From contig JBKHAH010000039.1 of the NCBI GenBank assembly GCA_046542995.1, forward strand, positions 1 through 29,121: a stretch of 29,121 nt of DNA, in the 5' to 3' direction. The position numbers and the translations under genes are program-made. The stretch's first letter is position 1. Each line of letters starts with the position of its first letter. Below, one piece after another: positions 8,467 to 16,791 of the stretch. The DNA is from Perlabentimonas sp046542995. GTDB taxonomy: Bacteria > Bacteroidota > Bacteroidia > Bacteroidales > Tenuifilaceae. Under the pieces are notes generated by a model. That model was not told the DNA's origin. It saw only the letters and a program-made list of their open reading frames with translations, and searched no databases.

Positions 8467-11400
8467 CTAACTCATCTTACCGTGGCACGACTTATACTTC
8501 TTTCCGCTTCCGCATGGGCAAGGTTCGTTACGACCAACCTTCTTCTCAACACGCACCGGTTCACGGTTACGCTCCTTGTTGTTTGAAGCCGCTTGCATTG
8601 CATCCTCCCTGCTGGTTTCGTACTTGCTCATATCCAACTTCTTGCGATCCTGCGCTTCCTGCACCTGGTTTGGATCACGCAAAGGTATATGCGCTTTCAT
8701 TAGAATTGAAACAACCTCCCGGTTAATTTTATCGAGCATATTTTTAAATAGCTGGTATGCCTCAAACTTATATATTAACAATGGATCCTTCTGCTCATAG
8801 GCTGCATTCTGAACGCTCTGCTTAAGATCATCCATCTCACGTAGGTGCTCTTTCCAATGATCATCAATAACGTATAGGATTATTGTTTTGCTAAATGAGC
8901 GGTTCAACTCCTTTGCTCCCGATTCGTATGCCTTTTTTAGGTTTGTAACAATTTGATACACCTTCTGCCCATCGGAGACAGGTACTACAATATTCTCGTA
9001 AACAGCCGATTGCTTTTCGTACACCTCCTTAATTACGGGGTAGGCCTGGCGGGCAATGGCGTCAACCTTACGTTCGAAATTATCGAGTGATGCCCTGTAT
9101 ATCTTCTCAGTTAAAACCTCTGGCGATTGCTGATTAAATTCCTCCTCGGAAAAGGGTGCTTCAATGGAGAGATTTCGAATTAACTCCAGATTGAAGTCTT
9201 CAAACTCCATAATACCGTGAGTATCGTTAATTATTGCCGTGCTAACATCATAAAGCATGTTTGCAATATCAACATCTATACGCTCACCATACAATGCATT
9301 TCTACGACGAGTATAAATCACCTCACGTTGCGAGTTCATTACATCATCGTACTCCAACAAACGCTTCCTGATACCAAAGTTATTCTCCTCTACCTTTTTC
9401 TGCGCTCGCTCAATGGAGTTTGATATCATGGAATGCTGAATAACCTCCCCCTCTTTCAAACCAAGCCTATCCATAATGCGGGCAATACGGTCGGAACCGA
9501 AAAGTCGCATCAAATCATCCTCCAATGAAACGAAGAACTGCGAAGTACCGGGGTCTCCCTGACGACCTGCACGTCCGCGAAGCTGACGGTCAACACGACG
9601 CGATTCGTGACGCTCAGTACCAACAATGGCAAGACCGCCTGCCTCTTTCACCTCCTGTGAAAGTTTAATATCGGTACCCCTACCGGCCATGTTGGTGGCA
9701 ATGGTAACCGTTTTGGCTCTACCAGCCTCAGCAACAATATCGGCCTCACGCTGGTGAAGCTTCGCATTAAGAACATTGTGCTTAATGCCTTTCATCTTAA
9801 GCATACGGCTAAGAAGTTCGGATATCTCAACGGAAGTAGTACCTACAAGTACCGGACGGTTAGCATTAACCAGATTAACAATCTCCTCGCTAGCGGCAAC
9901 GTACTTCTCACGCTTGGTTTTATAAACCAAATCTTCCATATCCTTACGGACAATGGGTTTGTTTGTGGGAATAACCACTACATCAAGCTTATAAATAGAC
10001 CAAAACTCACCAGCTTCCGTTTCGGCAGTACCTGTCATACCCGCCAGCTTATGGTACATTCTAAAGTAATTCTGAAGCGTAACCGTAGCAAATGTCTGGG
10101 TAGCAGCCTCTACCTTTACTTTCTCTTTGGCCTCAATGGCCTGATGGAGCCCATCGGAATAACGGCGCCCTTCAAGAATACGGCCAGTCTGCTCATCAAC
10201 AATTTTAACCTTATTGTCCATCACAACATACTCCACGTCCTTCTCGAACATGGTGTACGCCTTTAACAGCTGGTTAACGGTGTGAACCCTTTCGGACTTC
10301 ACGGAGAAATCGCGAAGAAGCTCCTCTTTTTGCTCTAACTTTTTCTGATTGGGTAAATCGCTCTTTTCCAAATCGGCCATCTCACTACCAATATCTGGTA
10401 GAATAAAAAATCTGGGGTCATCGGCAGCGCTGGTTATAAGGTCAATCCCCTTCTCGGTTAGCTCAACGGAGTTTTGCTTCTCGTCAACAACAAAATACAA
10501 GTCATCGGTAACAATATGCATGTGCTTGTTCTTCTCCTGCATGTAGAAGTTCTCTGTTTTGAGAAGCAAGGCTTTAATTCCCTGTTCACTTAAATACTTG
10601 ATAAGCGGTTTGTACTTTGGAAACCCCTTAAATGCTCGGAGCAGTATTTTTCCACCTTCCTGAGTATTACCCTCATTGATTAACTTTTTGGCATCGGCTA
10701 ATAGATGGGTTACAAGATTTTTTTGAGCAGTGAAAAGCTTTTCAACCTTAGGCTTATACTCCTCAAACATTTGATCGTCGCCCTTTGGTACAGGACCTGA
10801 GATAATTAAAGGAGTACGGGCATCGTCAATTAGCACGGAGTCAACCTCATCGACAATGGCATAATGATGCTTACGCTGAACCAAATCGGTTGGGGAAATT
10901 GACATGTTATCGCGGAGGTAGTCAAACCCGAACTCGTTGTTTGTACCAAAAGTGATATCGGATAGGTACGCTTTGCGTCTGTCCTCGCTGTTAGGTTGAT
11001 GCTTGTCAATACAATCGACAGATAACCCATGAAATTCGTAAAGTGGCCCCATCCATTCGGAGTCACGGCGGGCAAGGTAATCGTTAACGGTTACTATGTG
11101 AACGCCCATGCCTGCTAAGGCATTTAGAAATACTGGAAGGGTAGCAACAAGGGTTTTACCTTCACCAGTAGCCATCTCGGCAATTTTACCCTGATGCAAC
11201 ACAACTCCACCAATTAGCTGCACATCGTAGTGCACCATATCCCAAACAATCTCTGTACCTCCAGCTATCCAACGGTTCTTATAAGTTGCCTTGTTGCCAT
11301 CAACGGTAACAAAATCTTTCGTTGCTGCAAGATTCCTATCAAAGTCGTTTGCTGTAACCTCGATGGTTTCATTCTCTTTAAACCTGCGGGCGGTTTCCTT

Positions 11401-11751
11401 AACAATAGAAAATGCTTCGGGAAGAATCTCGTTCAGGATTACCTCTAACTTCTCATCAATCGCTTCCTTAAGCTTGTCAATATCCTCCGAAATCACTTCT
11501 TTCTCATCAAAACCAATCTCCTCGGATTCCATTTTCGCTTTCATCTCAACAACTTTAGCCTGATCATCGGCCAAATAATCCCGAACCTGATTTTTCAATT
11601 TTTCTGTTTCAGCTCTTAACTCGTCATTCGTAAGCCCTGTGAATTTTGGATACACCTCTTGTATGCGCTGTACGTATGGCATTAACTCTTTAAGATCCCG
11701 CTTTGCCTTATCGCCAAAAAGTTTAGAAAGAATTTTATCAATTAAACCCAT
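8467..11751 (-). CDS. secA: Protein translocase ATPase subunit SecA
   Basis: The motor ATPase that pushes preproteins through SecYEG, 1094 residues against about 900 in Escherichia coli. Walker A is MATGEGKT (193-200) and the DEAD-type Walker B is DEVD (299-302). The preprotein cross-linking region is expanded by an insertion around residues 330-420 that fits the enlarged SecA common in Bacteroidota. The helicase-like second motor domain has TNMAGRGTDI and QLRGRAGRQGD. The C-terminus ends in the zinc-binding SEC-C motif, CPCGSGKKYKSCH, with Cys1078, Cys1080, Cys1089 and His1090. The protein is intact. It has its own promoter at 11797-11828, and the S9 peptidase gene follows 74 bases downstream. 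Confidence 0.98.
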   Translation of the reverse strand: MGLIDKILSKLFGDKAKRDLKELMPYVQRIQEVYPKFTGLTNDELRAETEKLKNQVRDYLADDQAKVVEMKAKMESEEIGFDEKEVISEDIDKLKEAIDEKLEVILNEILPEAFSIVKETARRFKENETIEVTANDFDRNLAATKDFVTVDGNKATYKNRWIAGGTEIVWDMVHYDVQLIGGVVLHQGKIAEMATGEGKTLVATLPVFLNALAGMGVHIVTVNDYLARRDSEWMGPLYEFHGLSVDCIDKHQPNSEDRRKAYLSDITFGTNNEFGFDYLRDNMSISPTDLVQRKHHYAIVDEVDSVLIDDARTPLIISGPVPKGDDQMFEEYKPKVEKLFTAQKNLVTHLLADAKKLINEGNTQEGGKILLRAFKGFPKYKPLIKYLSEQGIKALLLKTENFYMQEKNKHMHIVTDDLYFVVDEKQNSVELTEKGIDLITSAADDPRFFILPDIGSEMADLEKSDLPNQKKLEQKEELLRDFSVKSERVHTVNQLLKAYTMFEKDVEYVVMDNKVKIVDEQTGRILEGRRYSDGLHQAIEAKEKVKVEAATQTFATVTLQNYFRMYHKLAGMTGTAETEAGEFWSIYKLDVVVIPTNKPIVRKDMEDLVYKTKREKYVAASEEIVNLVNANRPVLVGTTSVEISELLSRMLKMKGIKHNVLNAKLHQREADIVAEAGRAKTVTIATNMAGRGTDIKLSQEVKEAGGLAIVGTERHESRRVDRQLRGRAGRQGDPGTSQFFVSLEDDLMRLFGSDRIARIMDRLGLKEGEVIQHSMISNSIERAQKKVEENNFGIRKRLLEYDDVMNSQREVIYTRRRNALYGERIDVDIANMLYDVSTAIINDTHGIMEFEDFNLELIRNLSIEAPFSEEEFNQQSPEVLTEKIYRASLDNFERKVDAIARQAYPVIKEVYEKQSAVYENIVVPVSDGQKVYQIVTNLKKAYESGAKELNRSFSKTIILYVIDDHWKEHLREMDDLKQSVQNAAYEQKDPLLIYKFEAYQLFKNMLDKINREVVSILMKAHIPLRDPNQVQEAQDRKKLDMSKYETSREDAMQAASNNKERNREPVRVEKKVGRNEPCPCGSGKKYKSCHGKMS

Positions 11752-11796
11752 TTAATTATAATATTATATTTTATTCCAAATTATTAGTTGAACATG

Positions 11797-11828
11797 CAAA
11801 GTTAGCTGAAATTTAGGAGTTGTGGAAA
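11797..11828 (-). promoter_or_regulatory. Bacteroidota-type promoter of secA
   Basis: Minus-strand TTTC (11825-11828, one mismatch to TTTG), a 20-base spacer and TAACTTTG (11797-11804, exact TAnnTTTG). The predicted start near 11790 leaves a leader of about 39 bases before the secA ATG. Confidence 0.65.
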
Positions 11829-11889
11829 AATGCTTGTTATAAAAATTTATTTTTTAATTATTAACACAAGTAACAAAAGGGATCATACT

Positions 11890-11916
11890 TTAATGTATTA
11901 TACATCAGTACATTAA
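11890..11916. promoter_or_regulatory. Two overlapping dyads upstream of the secA promoter
   Basis: TTAATGTA (11890-11897) and TACATTAA (11909-11916) are exact complements 11 bases apart. Within them ATGTAT-T-ATACAT (11893-11905) is a second, 13-base palindrome. They lie about 110 bases upstream of the predicted secA start. Function is unknown; a regulator site or chance A/T-rich symmetry are both possible. Confidence 0.3.
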
Positions 11917-11963
11917 ATTGACACCTAGAATTTTTATAATAATATGATGGTATTCTTACATGT

Positions 11964-11995
11964 TAAAAAACCTACCCAAAAACTTAGGTAGGTTT
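11964..11995 (-). terminator. Rho-independent terminator of the ferritin gene
   Basis: AAACCTACC and GGTAGGTTT are exact complements around a 10-base loop (11968-11976 and 11987-11995). On the minus strand the stem is followed by a T-rich tract, about 30 bases past the ferritin stop codon. Confidence 0.8.
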
Positions 11996-12024
11996 AAATT
12001 GCTGAAAACTTTTAAGATAAAAAA

Positions 12025-12534
12025 TTATTCGGCTGTTTCATCTACAAACTGACGGCCTTTCAAATCCTTATCAAGCATAAACAAACCTTGACCTTTCTCT
12101 CCAATAAGTTTAAGGGCATCTACTAGCTCCTCGGCGTTAGCTTCTTCCTCAACCTGCTCATCAATAAACCATTGCAGCATACTTTTCGTTGCATGATCCT
12201 TCTCTTCTATTGCTATGTCCATGATATTATTAATAAGAGAAGTTACGAGCTGCTCATGCTTTAATGTTTCCTCCATTACGTTCAGTGCGCCGTTCCACTT
12301 TTCAGGAACTTCCTTAATAGGTTTTAAGATTGGTTGTTCTCCCCTGTCGAGCATATAGTCGAAGAATTTCATGGCGTGGGTAAGCTCCTCCTGCCATTGC
12401 ACACGCATCCAGTTTGCAAACCCGTTTAGGCCTTCGGATGCAAAGTACGATGACATGGAAAGGTACATGTAAGCTGACCATATCTCTGCATTAATCTGTT
12501 CGTTAATTGCTTGTTTAACTTTTGGTTTTAACAT
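12025..12534 (-). CDS. ftnA: Bacterial non-haem ferritin
   Basis: A 169-residue, four-helix-bundle iron-storage protein of normal length that oxidises Fe(II) and stores the mineral in a 24-mer cytosolic cage. All ferroxidase ligands known from E. coli FtnA are at the same positions: Glu17, Glu50, His53, Glu94, Gln127 and Glu130. No haem-ligand methionine is apparent at position 52, where there is Thr, arguing against bacterioferritin. It is a single-gene unit with its own candidate promoter at 12585-12618 and a clear hairpin terminator. The upstream dnaX gene is on the same strand but ends 96 bases before. Confidence 0.96.
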   Translation of the reverse strand: MLKPKVKQAINEQINAEIWSAYMYLSMSSYFASEGLNGFANWMRVQWQEELTHAMKFFDYMLDRGEQPILKPIKEVPEKWNGALNVMEETLKHEQLVTSLINNIMDIAIEEKDHATKSMLQWFIDEQVEEEANAEELVDALKLIGEKGQGLFMLDKDLKGRQFVDETAE

Positions 12535-12584
12535 TGTAATTTGTTTTTTAAGGTTTGATAATAATTAATTCATTTACGATTCAA

Positions 12585-12618
12585 TAAATATAACAAGGGT
12601 TTAAACAAAAAGCTCAAA
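12585..12618 (-). promoter_or_regulatory. Candidate promoter of the ferritin gene
   Basis: Minus-strand TTTG (12615-12618), a 22-base spacer and TATATTTA (12585-12592, one mismatch to TAnnTTTG). It lies between the end of dnaX and the ferritin start. Spacing is at the long end of the range, so support is moderate. Confidence 0.4.
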
Positions 12619-12630
12619 ACAATAGATTCA

Positions 12631-13311
12631 TTAATCAAAATCCAAATTGAGCTGCTGTTTTAACCTAATTAATTCTGGATTCAAATCGCTTAAGTACTTA
12701 AATTTATCTTCAACAGTATAGAGTTTGTTCTTTTGTTCTTCCTGCGCTTTTATGGAAGTCTCTATTGAGATTGCATTATTATCCAATTTCTTTTTCAGGA
12801 ATACCAGCAAATCGTTTTTTATTTCGCTAAACATATCAACCTGCAGCTGGGAGTCGAATCCTACAATCACATCATTTCCGTTTTCAACAGAGGGCTGATA
12901 TGTAATAAGCAGGCTGGCATACCTTGGCTTATCGGATAGGTAGCTATCAATGAATTTCTGGCAAGCATTCTCAAGATCAACCTGTGTAAAGGGAGCCATT
13001 GCATCTATCGAGGCATCATCGGCTTCATCCTCCTCATTCGAGTATGTTAAGGTTTCTTCATTTATATCCTTGTCTTTTGCCTGAGAGGGTTTTCCCTCTA
13101 TTGCATCTTTTATTGAGAAAGTCTTAACTTTGGAATGAGTCACTACAGATGGCTCAGAGACCGTAGGTTTATCAACCTTCTTAACAGGTTGCTGCGGTTC
13201 AGTACTTCCTTTGGATTTAGGTTTAATGTCGTTTAAAAGAACCAGTAATTCCTGTGAAGGGTTCTCTAACCATTGGAAGAGGTCATTTTTTTTTTTCCTG
13301 ATTAAGACCAC
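12631..13311 (-). CDS. dnaX: DnaX tau-specific C-terminal part, in a different frame from the N-terminal part
   Basis: This open frame (226 codons if read from a GTG at 13311) continues dnaX after an A11 run and is probably not translated on its own. Its end, LYTVEDKFKYLSDLNPELIRLKQQ, resembles the conserved C-terminus of Bacteroidota DNA polymerase III tau. The middle (about 25-110) is a low-complexity Pro/Lys/Glu/Asp linker. Reading from gamma with one A missing (A10) gives a continuous protein of about 585 residues, close to the usual length for this phylum. Tau's C-terminal domains bind the replicase and helicase. A -1 ribosomal shift does not enter this frame; a +1 or -2 shift, or a transcript with one A fewer or two more, does. 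A homopolymer error in the assembly would give the same picture. Confidence 0.85.
   Translation of the reverse strand: MVLIRKKKNDLFQWLENPSQELLVLLNDIKPKSKGSTEPQQPVKKVDKPTVSEPSVVTHSKVKTFSIKDAIEGKPSQAKDKDINEETLTYSNEEDEADDASIDAMAPFTQVDLENACQKFIDSYLSDKPRYASLLITYQPSVENGNDVIVGFDSQLQVDMFSEIKNDLLVFLKKKLDNNAISIETSIKAQEEQKNKLYTVEDKFKYLSDLNPELIRLKQQLNLDFD
13283..13300 (-). promoter_or_regulatory. A11 slippery run at the dnaX gamma/tau junction
   Basis: Eleven consecutive A on the minus strand (13286-13296) are followed at once by the TGA that ends the gamma frame. Deletion of one A opens the tau frame; addition of one A leads to TAG after six more sense codons. In Thermus dnaX an A9 run works by transcriptional slippage, and in E. 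coli an A-rich heptamer works by -1 frameshifting. By frame arithmetic, transcript slippage fits this case better than a -1 ribosomal shift. Confidence 0.7.
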
Positions 13312-14389
13312 ACAATCTAATCAGCATGAGCTCAACATGCAAGCGTTTATTTCCGCTTTGCCGGAACGTAGTATCCGTTTGGTTAACTACATCGAGAGCC
13401 TTTATTAGGAAGTGCGCATCGCATTCAGTGGCAAACTTGATATATCGCTCTGCAATTGCTGCTCCAACCTCCAGTATATCTGCTGTTTTTGGATCTTTGC
13501 AAACCAAAAGGTTACGTAGATGCGAACTAAGACCAGAGATAAACTGTTGAGTGTCGAACCCTTTGGAGAGCAACTCATCAAATATTCTTAGGGAGCTGGC
13601 ATAGTCACCCTTAACAAAATTATCAGTTAAATCGAAATAGTACTGAAAATCGAGGACATTTAGATTCTCAATTACCTTCTGATAGGTGATATTATTATCG
13701 CTATAGCTAACAACCTGATCGAAAATTGACAGCGCATCGCGCATGGCACCATCGGCTTTTTGTGCGATTATACTAAGCGCTTCTGTCTCATATTCAACAC
13801 CTTCAGATTTAGCAATAAATTCAAGGTACTTTACAGTGTCCTCCACTTTTATTCTGTTAAAATCATAAATCTGACAACGAGACAGAATGGTTGGGAGAAT
13901 TTTATGCTTCTCAGTTGTTGCCAGAATGAATATGGCATGAGCAGGGGGCTCTTCCAACGTTTTAAGAAAGGCGTTAAATGCAGCTTGGGAGAGCATGTGT
14001 ACCTCGTCAATAATATATACACTGTATTTGCCAATTTGAGGGGGAATACGAACCTGCTCGATAAGATTCCGAATGCCATCAACAGAATTATTGGAAGCAG
14101 CATCCAGCTCATGGATGTTGAATGAGCGTTGATTCATAAAAGCTTTGCAACTTTCACACTCATTGCAAGCTTCCATCTCTTGTGTTGGGGTTAAGCAATT
14201 GATTGTTTTTGCAAATATTCTGGCGCATGTAGTTTTTCCCACCCCTCTGGGTCCACAAAAAAGATATGCCTGCGCCAGCTGATTACGCTGTATGGCATTT
14301 TTTAAGGTTGTGGTTAACGAGTGTTGACCAACTACACTTTTAAAGTTTGACGGACGGTATTTACGTGCTGAAACAACAAAATTTTCCAT
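13283..14389 (-). CDS. dnaX: DNA polymerase III gamma/tau subunit, N-terminal clamp-loader part (gamma form)
   Basis: A 368-residue AAA+ clamp-loader ATPase that loads the sliding clamp. It has Walker A GPRGVGKT (46-53), the zinc cysteines C65, C75, C78 and C81, Walker B DEVH (128-131) and the SRC motif (170-172) with the arginine finger. The frame ends right after the collar domain (VELMLIRLCGL) at Gln-Glu-Lys-Lys-Lys-stop within an A11 run, just where gamma ends in organisms that make both gamma and tau. The start lies 7 bases after the stop of the GAF/PAS sensor gene, so it is cotranscribed with the chemosensory genes upstream, which is an unusual context for dnaX. Confidence 0.95.
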   Translation of the reverse strand: MENFVVSARKYRPSNFKSVVGQHSLTTTLKNAIQRNQLAQAYLFCGPRGVGKTTCARIFAKTINCLTPTQEMEACNECESCKAFMNQRSFNIHELDAASNNSVDGIRNLIEQVRIPPQIGKYSVYIIDEVHMLSQAAFNAFLKTLEEPPAHAIFILATTEKHKILPTILSRCQIYDFNRIKVEDTVKYLEFIAKSEGVEYETEALSIIAQKADGAMRDALSIFDQVVSYSDNNITYQKVIENLNVLDFQYYFDLTDNFVKGDYASSLRIFDELLSKGFDTQQFISGLSSHLRNLLVCKDPKTADILEVGAAIAERYIKFATECDAHFLIKALDVVNQTDTTFRQSGNKRLHVELMLIRLCGLNQEKKK

Positions 14390-14396
14390 AAACTAA

Positions 14397-16679
14397 TTAA
14401 AACAAATCAACTGATATATTCTGAATAAATGCTGTTAATGTAATCTCTCTTCCCACTTTGGCTTCAGTAAGAAGCATGAGTACGTTAAGTTCCTCACCAT
14501 CCTTATTGGTAATGTTAATCTCACGTCTCTCACCAACTATGGCCGGTTTTTCGGGATTAAGGTACGATTCTAAAAACTCGTTATCGTCAGTTGAATCTGG
14601 TGAAAACAGAATTCTTATGCTTTGCCCTAAAATATCATCTTTATCCACTCCAAAAAGCTCCTCAGCAGCATGGTTAAAAAACTGAACAATACCATCATGA
14701 TCTGTGGTAATAATAGCATCTAGAAATCCTTCCAGGGTTTTTTCAGTACGTACCTTGACCTTCTCAATCTCCTTAAACTGGTTCTTTATATCCTCTTTGG
14801 CCTCTCGCAACTTTTTATTAAGTTCAATCTCGTTCTGACGAAGCATTTCCTCCTGACGTCTAAGTTGCTCGGTTTGTTCCTTGGTTTCAATCTCCATTAT
14901 TTTTTCGCGCGTGATATCATGGCCAATGAAAACGATTTTAGCTACCTCACCATACATATCATTAACTGCGGTGAAAGTTCCCCGGAACCATCTTTCCTCA
15001 TCAGATTTAATAACCATCTTAATCTGCCCCTCGTATGGTATTCCATGGGTTACGTCATCCCAAATATTGTCAATAATTTTACGGTCGTTATTGTGGAATA
15101 GGTCAAAAACAGATTTTGTTTTAGCCTCCATTGTTGTAAAACCGAAGGTTTGTTCAAACTTATCGTTAACCTCAATGATATCGCCTGTTGGAGTAAATTC
15201 TGTTTTTATGCTAGAACGGTTAAGTGCCTGAATTTGTCCTTCATAGTCGAGGCTCTGATTCTTTTGCTCGGTTGTATCGATGGCTAGAAAAAGAATTTTC
15301 TCAACGCCACCGCTGGGATTTCTAACACATGTATAGGTCGCAATTGTCCATAGATCTTTACCGCTTTTTGTAACATGCTTCATGTCGCCTTCAAAGTGCT
15401 GTCCGCCTTTAGCAAGGCTCTCCCAAATTTCATCAAACCACTCCCTATCCTTCTTATTCACAAACATTGAGATATGCTTACCCTCCACCTCTGAGTTTGA
15501 GGAATACTCAAGTTTATTTAGGAACTTAGTATTGGCGTAAAGCAAAATTCCGTTCACATCATACTCTGCACGAATAAGTGTGTGATTAACTGAGTTTGTG
15601 AAACTAATAAATTTCTCTGCTTGTCGGGCCGCCTCCTCCTGCGTAGCTTGTAGCTCCTCCATATTTTGGCGCATCTGTTCTTCCTGTGCCTGAAGGGTTT
15701 CAGCTTGCTCCTGCGATTCTTTAAGCAGCTTAGCTGTTTGCAGATTAATTTTTACGTTGGATATTGTAGATGCAATACTTTCGGCGACCTTCTCAACAAA
15801 ATCAACTATATACTTTTCAAATGAATGGAATGATGCAATTTCCATTATTCCATGTACCTCATCATTCACTTTAAGGGGTACAAGAAGGATGTTTTTTGGA
15901 CTGGCGGCTCCCAGCCCGGATGTAATGTTTAAGTAAGAATCGGGAACTTTAGTTAATAGAGTTGTTTCCCTCTCCAATGCACATGCTCCAACTAATCCTT
16001 CGCCCCAATTTATTTTTCTATCGGCGTATTTTCTTCTCTCGTAGGCGTAGCATGCTGTAAGATTAAAGAACTTATCTCCCGGGTCGGTATCGTCAAGCAG
16101 ATAGAAACCACCCTGATTGGCATTAATATATTTAACTAAATTACTGATAATAGAGTAGGAAAGTTCCTCGATGTTATCTTTTTCTGACCTGAGCAATTCG
16201 CCAAATAGAGCTAACCCTTCTGCTGACCAGCTTCGCTGCTCGTCCTCCTTACGCCGAAGGGCCTCTTCCTCTTTACTGCTCTTTAATGTATCTCGCAGAT
16301 TAACAATTGCTTTTCCAAGAACATCGGTCTCTTCGGGGGTGTAATCCGCTTCAATTTCTCCATCTTTCAATTTCTGAACAAAACGAAAGAGTTTTCTTTG
16401 CTTGGAAAGTTCTTTCTCTGAGAAATCCATTGATTCCATCCTAACTGCTGATACATATCTGGATATAAAGTAGGTAGTAATAGCAACCACAAATGGAAGT
16501 AGTGCAAAAAAGTAGAAAATGGGCAATCTCCTGTGAATTTCAACTATACCTGTTGCTGAAAAGGCAACATTTAGCAATAAAGATTGCACAAAATATGAAA
16601 TTAGAAGAAACACTAACCCCAATACAAAAGCTGTTAGTGTATAGCGTATTACGAATCTTTTAGAGTATTTGCGTTGCAT
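14397..16679 (-). CDS. Membrane sensor with GAF and three PAS domains, no output domain
   Basis: A 760-residue protein with two membrane helices (about 12-36 and 53-74) and a very short outside loop. A HAMP-like linker (75-140) precedes a GAF domain (about 165-315). Then come a coiled coil with MRQNMEELQATQEE (336-349), PAS1 (about 360-475), PAS2 (485-595), a second coiled coil (595-645) and PAS3 (648-757). It ends directly after PAS3: no histidine kinase, methyl-accepting, GGDEF or phosphatase domain is present. As I recall, the MEELQATQEE linker is common in Bacteroidota sensory proteins, including chemoreceptor-like ones. Its position after cheB and the DUF4407 gene suggests a sensory accessory of the same pathway, acting by protein contact. 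It is followed 7 bases later by dnaX. Confidence 0.85.
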   Translation of the reverse strand: MQRKYSKRFVIRYTLTAFVLGLVFLLISYFVQSLLLNVAFSATGIVEIHRRLPIFYFFALLPFVVAITTYFISRYVSAVRMESMDFSEKELSKQRKLFRFVQKLKDGEIEADYTPEETDVLGKAIVNLRDTLKSSKEEEALRRKEDEQRSWSAEGLALFGELLRSEKDNIEELSYSIISNLVKYINANQGGFYLLDDTDPGDKFFNLTACYAYERRKYADRKINWGEGLVGACALERETTLLTKVPDSYLNITSGLGAASPKNILLVPLKVNDEVHGIMEIASFHSFEKYIVDFVEKVAESIASTISNVKINLQTAKLLKESQEQAETLQAQEEQMRQNMEELQATQEEAARQAEKFISFTNSVNHTLIRAEYDVNGILLYANTKFLNKLEYSSNSEVEGKHISMFVNKKDREWFDEIWESLAKGGQHFEGDMKHVTKSGKDLWTIATYTCVRNPSGGVEKILFLAIDTTEQKNQSLDYEGQIQALNRSSIKTEFTPTGDIIEVNDKFEQTFGFTTMEAKTKSVFDLFHNNDRKIIDNIWDDVTHGIPYEGQIKMVIKSDEERWFRGTFTAVNDMYGEVAKIVFIGHDITREKIMEIETKEQTEQLRRQEEMLRQNEIELNKKLREAKEDIKNQFKEIEKVKVRTEKTLEGFLDAIITTDHDGIVQFFNHAAEELFGVDKDDILGQSIRILFSPDSTDDNEFLESYLNPEKPAIVGERREINITNKDGEELNVLMLLTEAKVGREITLTAFIQNISVDLF

Positions 16680-16791
16680 AGATCAAAAATTTGACTAAAA
16701 ATAGATATTATTTTTAAAAGGACAGTAAAGAGTTGATAAAAAATACAATTGATACTAATTACGACTCCTAAACTTATTCTCAAATTTTTAT

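Noticed and set aside
9754..10266. Plus-strand 170-codon frame inside secA
   Set aside because: It is an antisense shadow of intact secA, with a composition expected from reverse-complemented codons.
11850..11906. Short minus-strand peptide frame upstream of secA, considered as a SecM-like arrest leader
   Set aside because: It ends upstream of the predicted secA promoter, so it would not be on the secA transcript, and no arrest-type motif is visible.
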